Assembly: GCF_002234675.1 (NCBI RefSeq)
Contig: NC_019866.2
Span: forward strand, 19,637,311 to 19,701,310
Origin: Oryzias latipes
Taxonomy: Eukaryota; Chordata; Actinopteri; Beloniformes; Adrianichthyidae
Reading direction: 5' to 3'
Length of the DNA: 64,000 nt
A program made the position numbers and the translations under genes. How positions within the stretch are numbered: position 1 is the stretch's first letter; every line of letters begins with the position of its first letter. Shown here in pieces: positions 28,307 through 39,300 of the stretch. Under the pieces are notes generated by a model. The model was not told where the DNA came from. It saw nothing but the letters and a program-made list of their open reading frames with translations, and searched no databases.

Positions 28307-29640
28307 CGTCTGTGTGATACTTAAGTCTGAGAGGAGCACTTTTTGACATTGTGAACGTTCTAATGCTGATATGACAGACTATTTTAATTCCTCTTTATTT
28401 TTTTATGTTAAAACGGGACGTGTAATCTGGAGGAGGGGGCGTATGTAACACTGCTTACTTCCGCATTGGTGTTCGGTTGACAGATTGATGACGTAATGAG
28501 ACGAATGAACTTTAGACTTTTTGTGAATGAAAAGGAAAATAAAGGCTGCAGTGGTCCTCTACACCCAAACGTGTCTCTGAGCTCCTTATTTTACATATGA
28601 AACTCCCCTTTACCGACACCGAACCCTGGAAAGACGGCTCCACTTATAACAATCAGATTTTGAGTCATCAAAAGGTTCCGAATCTCTTTGTTTTTTAAAC
28701 CTATCCGGAAATAAAGCTTCCCGAAAGGCTCCACATATTTCATCTTCAAGTTAGGCTCCGATTAACGGAAAACTTTGGTGTTTTTCCTCGTTAATCTATG
28801 ACTTTTTTCTCGTAAATTTACGAGCAAAAACTCCTAAAGGTTTGACTTAAAATCTTGTAATTTAACAGTTATGGCTTTCTTTTTCGTATATTAACGACAT
28901 AAAAGTCGTGATTAATTTTTTTTTCTCCGTCGTAGAAATGATATTAACATAATACAGAAAAAAATACAACGAGCTAAAATGTCTGTAATTAATTTATCGT
29001 GATTAGCGCGTTAATTTGACACCCCTAGGAATAAGTACTTTCAGAAATTGTTAAACGTGAAAAAAACAGGAAACAAAATTACTGAAATGTAAAAAGAAAA
29101 AAGGAAACAGAAAAGTATGAAACACTATCAGAGTTAAAATAACTTTTTAATGCAGAAATCTATGGTTTCTTTTTTTAAATATTTTTTTTTTTATAATTCC
29201 AATTTCCAACCTTTTTATGAATCCTATTTTGGACAAAAAAACTGAAAAATTAGTCAAAAAATCTAAAAAATGACTTTCTTTTGAAAAATTAAAATCCAAA
29301 TAATTGTACAAAATGCGCTATTGAAGATGGATTTAGAAGACACATGATGATTTGTAAAAGGAAAATAAAAATAATTTAGTAAAAAAAGTACTTGCAAACA
29401 AATATTTTTCATGAAAATTCTGGGGATTAAAAGTAGATTTCTTACTTAATATTACTTAGACTTTAATTGTTTCCTAAAAGGCTTTGCCTTCTTTAGCAAT
29501 TTAGATTCCTCAAGGTGATGTTAGATTCAAACTAATGTTACACCTAAATGAAATACTGTTTAAATGAAAAAAACTTTGGCTTTGGCTGCTCAATGTGAAT
29601 AAAAGATAAACATTTCTTTCTGGAAAAATAAATGAATCTC
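28307..29640. other. unassigned AT-rich sequence
   Basis: No coding region or complete repeat is supported. The palindrome ctcgtaaatttacgag occurs at 28809-28824. A TGTAACACTG...TTTTACA segment (28444-28595) has LTR-like ends but no matching target duplication. The stretch adjoins the 3' end of the GVIN1-like gene, so part of it may be its 3' untranslated or downstream region. Confidence 0.35.
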
Positions 29641-29669
29641 TTTAAAGCTCCAGAATGTTTGCAGTTTTC

Positions 29670-32600
29670 TCACAAACTGGACATTTCATTCAGACTTTCC
29701 AGAGCTTCTTCTTTATTGTACTTTCTCCATTCAGATGGAATCCCCCCCCCACCCTGAAACTTCAGTTTATAATAATCCTCTAGTTCCTTCTGAAAGCGAC
29801 AAACAAACCATTTCCAGTATTGCAGATTAGATCCATGCGCAGTAATGCTCCATGATGCACATTTTCCTCCTGCAGTTTGATACTGTTTAAAAGGAATGCT
29901 CTTCTCTGATTCATGGCTGGGATAGAAGCTTCTATCACTCGCAACTAATGTGGTGCAGAAATCACTAACTAGGTCCACTGTGTGTCTGTGAGTCTGAAAA
30001 CCTGAGACTCCAGCTGGTCGGTGAAAAGGAACACTGTGTTTTTCTGTACTGTGGTCTTTGATGGTGTTGGTGCAAACAGCTGCACAGAATGGACATCGTT
30101 TCCAGCAGCAGTTACACAGCTGCTCAATGAGGATTCCATCAGGTTTCTGTCTGTATTTCATCACCTCATCCACAGAAAGCTCCTTCATTTTCTCAGTGAT
30201 GGTTTGAAGACCTTTTTCTATCTCTTCTCTTAAAATATCTAAGTCATTTACATCAGTGAAGTTCTGACATGAAATGGTATCCAGTGTCAGCTTACAGCTC
30301 AGTAAACTGGAGAACTCCTTCATCCACATGTTTATCTCTCCTTTTTCAGTTTTGAACTTCTCTGTTGCTTCAAAGAAACTTTGACTGATGAGCTTCTGGA
30401 TGTCATCTACATTTTTCTGGAGGATTTTCAGAGCTTTATCTTTGTTTTCCACAAAAATGTACATCTTTACTTGTTCTCTTATAAAATCCTCTACTTGCTC
30501 TCTTGGATTTCTGATGTAGGTGATGCACTTGTTGAAGTCTTCCTTCTCTGCCAGATCCCTTAGCACATGTTTCTCCAGATTCAGCCTGTTTCCATTGAAT
30601 GCTGGGACATTACTCATGAGTTCTCCAGCAAGGTCAACAGCAGTCTGGTTACAGACAGCCTCAACAGCAGAGACCTTCAGATTCTCGCAGATGATTTCTC
30701 CAAACACCTCAACAGACGAGCTTCTTTTACAGAAACTACTGAAAATGCTAAAATATTCCTTTTTCTTTTTGTTCAAGTAGGTCAAAGCATCATTGTTGTC
30801 TTTGTATTGTTTGTGAGACTGTAAAATCCAACCAGCTGGAATGTGGAATACAAACAGCAGAAGATCAACTGTAAACTCCTTCTTAAAGGTAATTTTCATC
30901 TTTGATTCCAATTCTGTCACATTTTTTTGAACAGTTTTAGCCACTTCATGCAGGTAAGTTGATGTGTAGCCTGTTGTTGCTACAGGTTTGCTCTGAATGA
31001 TCTTCAGTGATTTTTGTTGAACATCTTCAATGAAAGAACGGATCTGTTCCTGATCTTCATGCGACAAAGGTTCAGATTTAAGGTTTATTTTCTCTCCTAA
31101 TTTATTCCATGCCGCTTTGAATTTTTGGGACATTTTTAAGTTAATATAATCAGAATAATCACCATTTCCTGGCAGTCTTTTGTATTTTTCAGTGTTTATC
31201 AGTTTATCACATAGAGTCCATTCAAAACCAAGGCTTTGAAGGACATTGAACTGATCTTCTTCCAGGTGTATGTCCTCAATGGGTTTTATACCTGAAGTTA
31301 ATTCTTTAACCCAGTGACTCCAAACAGAGTCAAACTGCTTTTTAAGTTCCTCTTCTTTTGTGGTTTCTCTTAACTCGTGAGCGAGATTTTTGCTTTTTTG
31401 CAGCAGTTGGTTCTCAAAATCTGTTTTCTTCTCTTCAAGGTTTTTACAGGCTGTCGTCTGCTGAATGACTTCATCCAGTTTTCTTTGAAGTCCTGTCAGA
31501 AGCTCCTGATAAAATTCTTTGATTTTGTTTTCAAATTGTCCACACCACTGGACCAACAGTACTTTGTCTGTGTCCTTCTCAAAGTAATCTGTGATTTCTG
31601 TCTTGATTTCTTCATATTTTCTGCTCATTCTTGTAGAAATGTCACTGAGTTCAATATTGTTAAGTTTTCCATTTTCTATTTGTGGATGAAGTTGATTCTG
31701 AATGGTCAGCATCTCACTCCTCAGAGTCCAAGTCCAGCTTCCGTACTGGGCCTCAAGTTTTCTGTACACTGAAATTTCTTGAGTGTTTTTGAAGCTGAAA
31801 ACAAAGTTTTCATTCATTAGAGCGTTCCAAAGGTCCTGAATTTTGCTGCTGAAATGTGAGAGTTTGATTCCATCAGACTCTGAAGCTTTAGACAGGATGA
31901 TGCTTTTCAGTTCTTGGACGCTCTCACTGTAACCTGGATTTGGAGGAGCCATTGGTGGACTTCCCTCCCACAGCTGGGCAAAGTATTTCACATCTTTTCG
32001 CACATCAAATGCAATAATATCACTGAAACATTCAGCTTCACACCCTTCCTCTTTGGCGGCTAGTTGAGCCATCTTGTCCAGTTTCTCCTGCAGTCGTCTC
32101 CTTCCGTCCATGTTTTTCTCTACAGCTGTGACATCTGTAACATTCTGGTGAACAAACACACAACTTGGAGAAAGCTGAACTTTCTTCATCCTCATGAAAG
32201 CCTGAACAACAATCTGAAGCAGGTTATGCATCTCAGCTGGATTCTCACCAAAGATGTTGATCAGCGTCATGTTTCCCAAACCAACAACAAATGTTGCCAG
32301 TTGATTGTCGTGGTGAAGAGTGTTTGGACCTTCCAGTTCAAGAGCTCTTAGTCCTTCAGTGTCCACGACTAGAACATAGTCAAACTTGAATTCTTTCTTG
32401 ATTTCCTCTGATAATTTGACCAGCTGCATGTATGCACCCTTGGTGCACCTGCCTGAACTCACAGCAAACTGCAGTCCAAACATGGCATTCAGCATTGTTG
32501 ACTTTCCACTGCTTTGAACGCCCAAAACTGACAACACAAAAACTTTCTGGTCACCCAGTTTCTTGATGACTTCCTGTAAAAGACCAGAGATCCAAGTTAA

Positions 32601-34424
32601 AGGCAGGTGAACTGCATCACCATCCATCAACTCCATAGGATGTCCAGAAATCATCAGATCTGCAGCCAGCTCAGGGTATTTATCCCAATCAGTGTGTGTG
32701 CAGTGTGTTTGTTTCTCTAGAGATTGATGGGCTTCATAGATCTGGGCCATTTCTCTGAAGATGTGCTCCAAACCAAAGTTTGCTGCCTGCAGTTTCTTTG
32801 ATATTTCTTCAAGTTCAGCTTGTTTGGATTTTAACTGATCAAATTCGTCATGTTTCTTCTTTAAATCCAAGACCTCTGACCACTTTTCATCATAGATTTT
32901 GAGAATTGCAGAGAGATCCTTTGAGGAGAGTTCATCTATCAGGATCTGAGTCCATTTCAGGAAGTATTCTTTATCTTTCTGTTCCAAACACATGAGGCTG
33001 TCAGTGAATGATTTCATCAGTTCACTACAGGAAGCAGCACATTGTTTCTGCCGGATTTGCATCAGTTGCTGATCTTTCTGACTTTTTTCTTCCTCAATGT
33101 TTCCTCTGAGGCAGAATGTTTCTTTTTTTGTTCTGCACCACTCATGCCAAAGTTGACCTTGACAAGGAAGAAAAGTATCTTTGATACTGCAAACATCCAT
33201 GTCCTGAATCAGCTTTACTATGTTCATGGCAGCAGATTTTCCATTTTGACAGACTGGGTCATCTTCATCCACTCTGACTCCAGGAATCTTGGACATCAAC
33301 TCAAGCTTGAAGGATTTGTTTGATCCAGACAAAATCTGTCTAATGATTCCTTTAAGTTCCTCAGAAATATCAGATTGACTTCTGTCTTTCAGTCCTACTT
33401 TGTATTTTTGTGGTTTTATCTCAACAGCACCACAGTCGTTATTAGCAGTGAGAACAATCAGAGGATTTGGAGATCCAAAAAGGGTGGAAACGACTTTAGA
33501 ACTTTCTTGACCTTTTTCCACAGCTGGTACAAGAACAACTAAGACTGAAGACATTTCCGTCAGTATTTCTCGTTGTTTTTCCATCAACAGAGAATCTCCA
33601 TGAAGATTACAGAAGGCAATGCAGTCAGAGAATGAATCATTGTCTTTTCCAGCAGGACAGTACCAGGCAATCTCTACAACCCCATCCATCAAATGGCGAG
33701 ATTTGGTGTTTCTTTGACAGTTTCTGTGGAAGAAGGTGCTGTGACGGTCGTTGATCAAAGTGTTCATGAGCTGAGATTTGGACTGAGACAGTGAACCCAG
33801 ACGGAAGAAAGACACCACTGGAGTTTCAGCTTTGCAGATTGGCAGACTCTTGATGGTGACGGTCTTTGAATTATCTTTGATTTCAGTTTTCTTCCAGGTT
33901 TTCTTTATTTGTCTGAATGTCCACAGAGGACACTCAATATCTGCTGCACCAAGATCAGGAACAAGCAGAGGTAAGGCGTATTGACACTGTGACAACGTTG
34001 TGATCATGTTTTGCTTCAGGAAATTGTCTGAGCAGTGAAATACAACCATCTGAACATCCATGGGGTGGACAAGATCCTGTTTGGACTGATTAGAATCTAC
34101 ATTGCTTCTAAATAAAGCATAGATGTCATCATCATCTGTGCTAACAGTCTCAGAAACAGAGAGAGACTGTGAATTCCCCTCAGAACTATCTGGTTGAACA
34201 GGGATGTATCTGGCTCTGTAATCTAAAGCCATCAACCTCTGAAGAAAAGCTTGAGCTACATCTTTTTCAGGTGTGTCAGTGATCGGTTTCAAAGGAGGAC
34301 CAATCTTGAGAAAATCTGCTGGTGAAAACTTCTGATGTCGTCTGTCCTGAAGTCTGTTGAACAGGGCTTCAATTTCTTTTTGATGGTTCCTTTGGTGGTT
34401 TTCTTCATTAAAAGTCCTTTGTTG
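29670..34424 (-). CDS. gvin1: interferon-induced very large GTPase (GVIN1/VLIG-like), terminal exon
   Basis: One open exon of about 1,584 codons runs from a splice acceptor (attag|caacaaag, exon start 34424, phase 0) to TGA at 29670-29672. It opens KEIEALFNRLQDRRHQKF. A leucine-rich N-terminal half precedes the GTPase domain. The P-loop GVQSSGKST lies at about 32523-32497 and the switch motif DTEG near 32368-32357, followed by NQLATFVVGLGNMTLINI. A long helical region follows. The C-terminus carries a cysteine/histidine cluster (CNCCWKRCPFCAAVC) and ends WKWFVCRFQKELEDYY then IPSEWRKY, characteristic of the family. VLIG proteins are cytosolic/nuclear GTPases linked to interferon responses and are multicopy in fish. 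A coding region in one giant exon is usual. No in-frame ATG opens the exon, so the initiator lies in an upstream exon not identified. URGCP is a related alternative. Confidence 0.92.
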   Translation of the reverse strand, partial: QQRTFNEENHQRNHQKEIEALFNRLQDRRHQKFSPADFLKIGPPLKPITDTPEKDVAQAFLQRLMALDYRARYIPVQPDSSEGNSQSLSVSETVSTDDDDIYALFRSNVDSNQSKQDLVHPMDVQMVVFHCSDNFLKQNMITTLSQCQYALPLLVPDLGAADIECPLWTFRQIKKTWKKTEIKDNSKTVTIKSLPICKAETPVVSFFRLGSLSQSKSQLMNTLINDRHSTFFHRNCQRNTKSRHLMDGVVEIAWYCPAGKDNDSFSDCIAFCNLHGDSLLMEKQREILTEMSSVLVVLVPAVEKGQESSKVVSTLFGSPNPLIVLTANNDCGAVEIKPQKYKVGLKDRSQSDISEELKGIIRQILSGSNKSFKLELMSKIPGVRVDEDDPVCQNGKSAAMNIVKLIQDMDVCSIKDTFLPCQGQLWHEWCRTKKETFCLRGNIEEEKSQKDQQLMQIRQKQCAASCSELMKSFTDSLMCLEQKDKEYFLKWTQILIDELSSKDLSAILKIYDEKWSEVLDLKKKHDEFDQLKSKQAELEEISKKLQAANFGLEHIFREMAQIYEAHQSLEKQTHCTHTDWDKYPELAADLMISGHPMELMDGDAVHLPLTWISGLLQEVIKKLGDQKVFVLSVLGVQSSGKSTMLNAMFGLQFAVSSGRCTKGAYMQLVKLSEEIKKEFKFDYVLVVDTEGLRALELEGPNTLHHDNQLATFVVGLGNMTLINIFGENPAEMHNLLQIVVQAFMRMKKVQLSPSCVFVHQNVTDVTAVEKNMDGRRRLQEKLDKMAQLAAKEEGCEAECFSDIIAFDVRKDVKYFAQLWEGSPPMAPPNPGYSESVQELKSIILSKASESDGIKLSHFSSKIQDLWNALMNENFVFSFKNTQEISVYRKLEAQYGSWTWTLRSEMLTIQNQLHPQIENGKLNNIELSDISTRMSRKYEEIKTEITDYFEKDTDKVLLVQWCGQFENKIKEFYQELLTGLQRKLDEVIQQTTACKNLEEKKTDFENQLLQKSKNLAHELRETTKEEELKKQFDSVWSHWVKELTSGIKPIEDIHLEEDQFNVLQSLGFEWTLCDKLINTEKYKRLPGNGDYSDYINLKMSQKFKAAWNKLGEKINLKSEPLSHEDQEQIRSFIEDVQQKSLKIIQSKPVATTGYTSTYLHEVAKTVQKNVTELESKMKITFKKEFTVDLLLFVFHIPAGWILQSHKQYKDNNDALTYLNKKKKEYFSIFSSFCKRSSSVEVFGEIICENLKVSAVEAVCNQTAVDLAGELMSNVPAFNGNRLNLEKHVLRDLAEKEDFNKCITYIRNPREQVEDFIREQVKMYIFVENKDKALKILQKNVDDIQKLISQSFFEATEKFKTEKGEINMWMKEFSSLLSCKLTLDTISCQNFTDVNDLDILREEIEKGLQTITEKMKELSVDEVMKYRQKPDGILIEQLCNCCWKRCPFCAAVCTNTIKDHSTEKHSVPFHRPAGVSGFQTHRHTVDLVSDFCTTLVASDRSFYPSHESEKSIPFKQYQTAGGKCASWSITAHGSNLQYWKWFVCRFQKELEDYYKLKFQGGGGIPSEWRKYNKEEALESLNEMSSL

Positions 34425-34740
34425 CTAATTTGATGAAGAAAAAACATGTTGAAATTATAATAAGAATAATACTCTATTGGTTTAATCTATAGAACAAATG
34501 CTTTTCAATCTTTGTTCATAAAAAAATGCCACTTATGCATAGTTGTAAAAATTTTCTTTCATTGGGAATTGTTCAAGAAATTAAGTATAAAAAGCATTAA
34601 ATTAAAATAAAGAGATTAACAAATTCTTGCAACAGAAAAAAAATCAAAAAGAAGAAACTGCAGTTGATAGAGAAGAGAATAAAAATCTTTCTGAACTTTT
34701 TGATTGTTGTCTGACCTTTGCTGTGTTTCCACTTCTTACC

Positions 34741-34754
34741 ACATTAGAGAAACC
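34741..34754 (-). other. possible small upstream exon of the GVIN1-like gene
   Basis: Read on the minus strand a pyrimidine-rich tract ending ttctgcag is followed by gtttctctaatgtg and then gtaagaag. This resembles a 14-bp exon with acceptor and donor. It lies about 320 bp upstream of the large exon. Splice signals of this strength occur by chance, so the call is weak. Confidence 0.2.
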
Positions 34755-34799
34755 TGCAGAACCAGAATAAATGATCAGTTTTAACACACTCAGTGATTT

Positions 34800-34985
34800 C
34801 TAACTGAGAAACACAGCAACCTGCCTGCAGCCACCGCCCGCTTGCGCCCAAAAGGGACCGACCAAGGAATCCCTGCCTCAATCCTAGCCAAATGCGCCCC
34901 CCACCGCCCAAGCAACCAGAGCCCCGCAGCCGGGAGAACGCCAGGCCCGGCACCCCCAGCCCCCCAAACCTGATGATAATTAATC
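34800..34985. repeat. GC-rich dispersed repeat fragment
   Basis: This C-rich island (gccaccgcccgcttgcgccc, ggcccggcacccccagcccc) stands out from AT-rich surroundings. It resembles in style the C-rich parts at 44760-44950 and 62810-63200. I infer a fragment of a dispersed GC-rich retroelement leader; there is no coding evidence. Confidence 0.4.
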
Positions 34986-35169
34986 ATCATTAATTAACGG
35001 AAAATTAACTGACTTGGTGAGTTAAATATGGCAGATCACGTTTATATTTTGTAAGACACACAAAAATGAGACTTCTCCAGTACCGATATCAGAATCATGG
35101 AGGTCAGATCTTACTGATACTGCGGTCTTGAAGAATGTTGCCCCAGAGCTTGTTCAATACCGGGGCTCG

Positions 35170-35740
35170 GTACCCATCCCTAGTTACCTGTGCACTGTGT
35201 GCATATAGCAGACTGATTGAGACCCATTGTAAATAACCTTTGTGCTGTGTAGTGAGTTCTGTGAAGAATCTTATACTGAATAACTTGCAGATTTGGACTT
35301 TTAGTCATATTAAAGGCATTCAGACAGATCTGTAGCCAAAATTGATGGCTAGAATTCAACGATAGGTCAGACTCCCATTTTGCCATAGGTACTTGTCTTC
35401 TGTGTCTTCTGTGTAAGATATCAGTTTGTACATTTTGGAGGTAAGCTTTTGATTCTTAAGGTCAATGAAATGTGTTACTGTTGGAGGAAGTTCTAGATCT
35501 ATTTAGGTCAAGCTTTGTTTAGTACTTATAATTAATTTGAGTTGTGGGTATTCTATTATTCTTTACAAATTTCATAAATTGAGGATAACGTTGGGAGGGG
35601 CATAAACGTTCTATTCTGAAGTAAATGCTGAAACTGTTGGATCACTTTGTTCTTCCATCAAGTAAAGTGAATCACGTTTTTGTTTAGTAAGATGTCAGGG
35701 TTGTTCCAGATGGAGGTGAGTTTGCATGGAAATATTGCGC
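35170..35740 (-). pseudogene. L1-type LINE ORF2 C-terminal fragment
   Basis: On the minus strand the frame at 35386-35180 reads MAKWESDLSLNSSHQFWLQI, then IQYKILHRTHYTAQRLFTMG and QSAICTQCTGN. The Q-[FY]-K-x-L-H-R-x-x-Y-T motif and a cysteine pair are characteristic of the C-terminal region of L1-clade proteins in fish. Upstream frames (PDILLNKNVIHFT) fit the preceding part but are shifted. It may belong to the same L1 copy as 40247-41090. Confidence 0.7.
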
Positions 35741-35867
35741 AGTTGTTTTTTTTTTTTTGAAAATCCCACCTGGCCGTTAGACATGAGCTGATGTTTAAAA
35801 AACAGAAAGGTGTTTCTCCAATAAACAAAATTAAGCAAATAAGAATATTTACCACGAGTCACCAGAA

Positions 35868-36140
35868 ATGGCAGCACTGAAGAAACGCAAGATAGTAAGC
35901 GAATGTAGAAGATTTCAAACACGGTGGGAAAATGAATATTTCTTCATGGAAATCAACGGAAAGTGTGTCTGTTTGATTTGCACTGAAGATGTTGCCGTGA
36001 TGAAAGAGTATAATGTTCGTCGGCACGCATTTAAAAAGATTTGCCCAACTTTAGGCAACCTTCCGAGAAAGCAATTATCGTTCAACGAGACACAGGTGCT
36101 GCAGCCGCGCGCGCAGCCAAGCTCGCTGTTGCGGCATTGA
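35868..36140 (+). pseudogene. hAT transposase-like BED-finger N-terminus
   Basis: ATG at 35868 opens KKRKIVSECRRFQTRWENEY, then FFMEINGKCVCLICTEDVAV and YNVRRHAFKKIC. C-x2-C and H-x4-C/H spacing plus the F-x-x-x-x-x-x-C-V-C-L-I-C pattern match the zinc finger at the start of hAT-derived proteins such as GTF2IRD2/ZBED-like genes. The frame stops after 90 codons, and the downstream sequence is invaded by an RTE element at 36364. Whether it is a dead transposon or a fragment of a domesticated gene cannot be told; I favour the transposon. Confidence 0.6.
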
Positions 36141-36345
36141 GTTCCACCGGAAGCGCTGCGTATAGTACGGTCACTACATCAGAGCAGCTACGCTTCGTAC
36201 ACAGGTGCTGAACGAGCACACAAATTCAACCAAATGGCAGCTTGCCTGCAAGCTCAACAACAGTTTTTTCCCCCATCGCGGTGAGTCAACACCCGCCGTC
36301 CATCCAGGCCTGCTTCACTATTTTCCTCGTGTAATTAGCAGCGTT

Positions 36346-36363
36346 ACACCAGGGTTTCCGCCT
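36346..36363. repeat. left target-site duplication of the RTE element
   Basis: acaccagggtttccgcct is repeated exactly at 39490-39507. Confidence 0.9.
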
Positions 36364-39300
36364 AGCCACAGGGGTTGCAAGCCAGTAACTTCTGTGCCGG
36401 TCCCAAGCCCGGATAAATAGAGAGGGTTGCGTCAGGAAGGGCATCCGGCGTAAAAATTGCCAAAATAACCATGCGAATCATCCACAACACTTTAGACATA
36501 CCGGATCGGTCGAGGCCCGGGTTAACAACGACCGCCACCGATGCTGTTAACCTACAGGGTGTCGGTGGAAATTTGACTACTGTTGGTGGAAGAAAGAGGG
36601 GAGGCAGAAGGGTACGTTGCCAGAGAGAGAAGGGAAAAGGCAGGAACATAGGTTTGAGAATAGGGACTCTTAACGTTGGCACAATGACAGGGAAAGGCAG
36701 AGAGCTGGCAGACATGATGGAGAGAAGGAAGGTAGATGTACTGTGTGTGCAGGAGACAAGGTGGAAGGGCAGCAAGGCACGTAGTATTGGAGGAGGATAC
36801 AAACTTTTCTATCATGGTGTTGATAGGAAGAGAAACGGGGTAGGAGTGATTCTGAAGGGGGAGTTTGTAAACAGTGTTCTAGAGGTGAAAAGAGTCTCAG
36901 ACAGGATGATGAGCCTAAAGTTAGAAATTGAAGGGGTGATGGTGAATGTAGTCAGTGGGTATGCGCCACAGGTTGGCTGTGAGTTAGAAGTGAAGGAGAG
37001 ATTCTGGAGTGAGTTGGATGAGGTCATAGAGAGTTTTCCCAGAGGAGAGAGAGTTGTTATTGGAGCAGACTTTAATGGGCATGTTGGTGAGGGCAACAGA
37101 GGTGATGAGGAGGTGATGGGCAGGTTTGGTGTGAAGGAAAGGAATCTGGAGGGACAGATGGTGGTGGACTTTGCGAAGAGGATGGAAATGGCTGTAGTCA
37201 ACACTTACTTCAAGAAGAGAGAGGAACATAGAGTGACGTACAGAAGTGGAGGTAGGAGTACTCAGGTGGACTACATCCTATGTAGACGAGGTCATTTGAG
37301 AGAGGTTAATGACTGCAAAGTGGTGGTAGGAGAGAGTGTAGCCAGACAGCACCGCATGGTGGTGTGTAAGATGACTCTGGAGGTCAGGAAGAAGAAGATA
37401 GGGAAAACAGAAAAGAAGACCAAGTGGTGGAAGCTACAGAATGAAGAAACTTGTGAGGAATTTAGGCAGAAGTTGAGGCAGGTCCTGGGTGGTCAGGATG
37501 AGCTTCCAGAGGACTGGGAAACTACAGCAGAGATTATCAGGGAAACAGGTAGGAAGGTGCTAGGTGTGTCATCTGGAAAGAGGAAAGACGGTAAAGAGAC
37601 TTGGTGGTGGAATGAGGAAGTACAGGAATGCGTCCAGAGGAAGAGGTTGGCTAAAAGGAAGTGGGATGTAGAAAGGACTGAGGAAGGTAGACAGGAGTAC
37701 AAGGAAGCGCAGCGTAGAGTGAAGAGAGAGGTGGCAAAGGCCAAAGAGAAAGCTTACGATGAGCTTTATGACAGGTTAGACACAAAGGAAGGAGAGAAGG
37801 ACTTGTACAGGCTAGCCAGACAGAGAGACAGAGATGGGAAGGACGTGCAACAGATAAGGGTGATTAAGGACAGAGACGGAAAGGTGCTAACAACCCAAGA
37901 GAGTGTACAGAAAAGATGGAAGGAGTATTTTGAGGAGCTGATGAACGAGGAAAATGACAGGGAAAGAAGGGAGGAAGATGTGGTTGTTGTGGAGCAGGAA
38001 GTAGCAGAGATTGGAAAGGATGAGGTTAGGAAGGCTCTGAAAAGGATGAAGAGCGGAAAAGCCGTTGGTCCTGATGACGTACCTGTGGAGGTATGGAAGT
38101 GCCTAGGAGAGACAGCAGTGGAATTTCTAACAAGGTTGTTCAATAGGATTTTAGAGAGTGAGAAGATGCCTGAGGAATGGAGGAGAAGCGTTCTGGTCCC
38201 GATCTTTAAAAACAAGGGTGACATGCAGAACTGCAGCAACTATAGAGTAATAAAGTTGATGAGCCACACAATGAAGCTGTGGGAAAGAGTAGTGGAAGCC
38301 AGGCTTAGGAAGAAGGTGGAGATTTGTGAGCAGCAGTATGGTTTCATGCCCCGTAAGAGCACCACTGATGCCATTTTTGCTTTGAGAATGTTGATGGAAA
38401 AGTACAGAGAAGGTCAGAAGGAGCTGCATTGTGTGTTCGTAGATTTAGAGAAGGCGTATGACAGGGTGCCGAGGGAGGAGCTGTGGTACTGTATGAGGTC
38501 GTCTGGAGTGGCAGAGAAGTATGTCAGAGTAGTTCAGGACATGTATGAGAGAAGTATGACGGTGGTGAGATGTGCTGTAGGTCAGACAGAGGAGTTCAAG
38601 GTGGAGGTGGGACTACACCAAGGATCAGCTTTGAGTCCTTTTTTGTTTGCTATGCTGATGGACAGGCTGACAGACGAGGTAAGACAGGAATCTCCCTGGA
38701 CAATGATGTTTGCGGATGACATTGTAATTTGCAGTGAGAGTAGAGAGCAGGTGGAGGAACAGCTAGAGAGGTGGAGGTTTGCTCTGGAAAGAAGAGGTAT
38801 GAAGGTCAGTCGTAGTAAGACAGAATACATGTGTCTGAACGAGAGGGATCAAGGTAGAAGCGTTAGGTTACAGGGGACTGAGGTGAAGAAGGTGCAGGAG
38901 TTTAAGTACTTGGGGTCAACAGTTCAGTGTGATGGGGATTGTGGAAAAGAGGTGAAGAGGCGAGTGCAGGCAGGTTGGAGCGGTTGGAGGAAAGTGTCAG
39001 GAGTGTTGTGTGACAGAAGAGTGTCAGCAAGACTCAAAGGAAAGGTGTACAAGACAGTGGTGAGACCAGCTCTGCTCTATGGGTTAGAGACGGTAGCAGT
39101 GAGACAGAGACAAGAGGCTGAGATGGAGGTAGCAGAGATGAAGATGTTGAGGTTCTCCTTAGGAGTGACCAGGTTAGACAGGATAAGGAACGAGTACATC
39201 AGAGGGACGGCTCATGTTGCCTGTGTTAGCGACAAAGTCAGAGAAGCCAGACTGAGATGGTTTGGACATGTTCAGAGGAGGGATAGTGGATATATTGGTA

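Noticed and set aside
28444..28595. Possible short solo LTR (TGTAACACTG to TTTTACA)
   Set aside because: The flanking five bases do not match, the segment is only about 150 bp, and no second copy is in the window.
36362..38830. Several long minus-strand frames under the RTE ORF
   Set aside because: They are shadows of the purine-rich RTE coding strand; none shows domain motifs.
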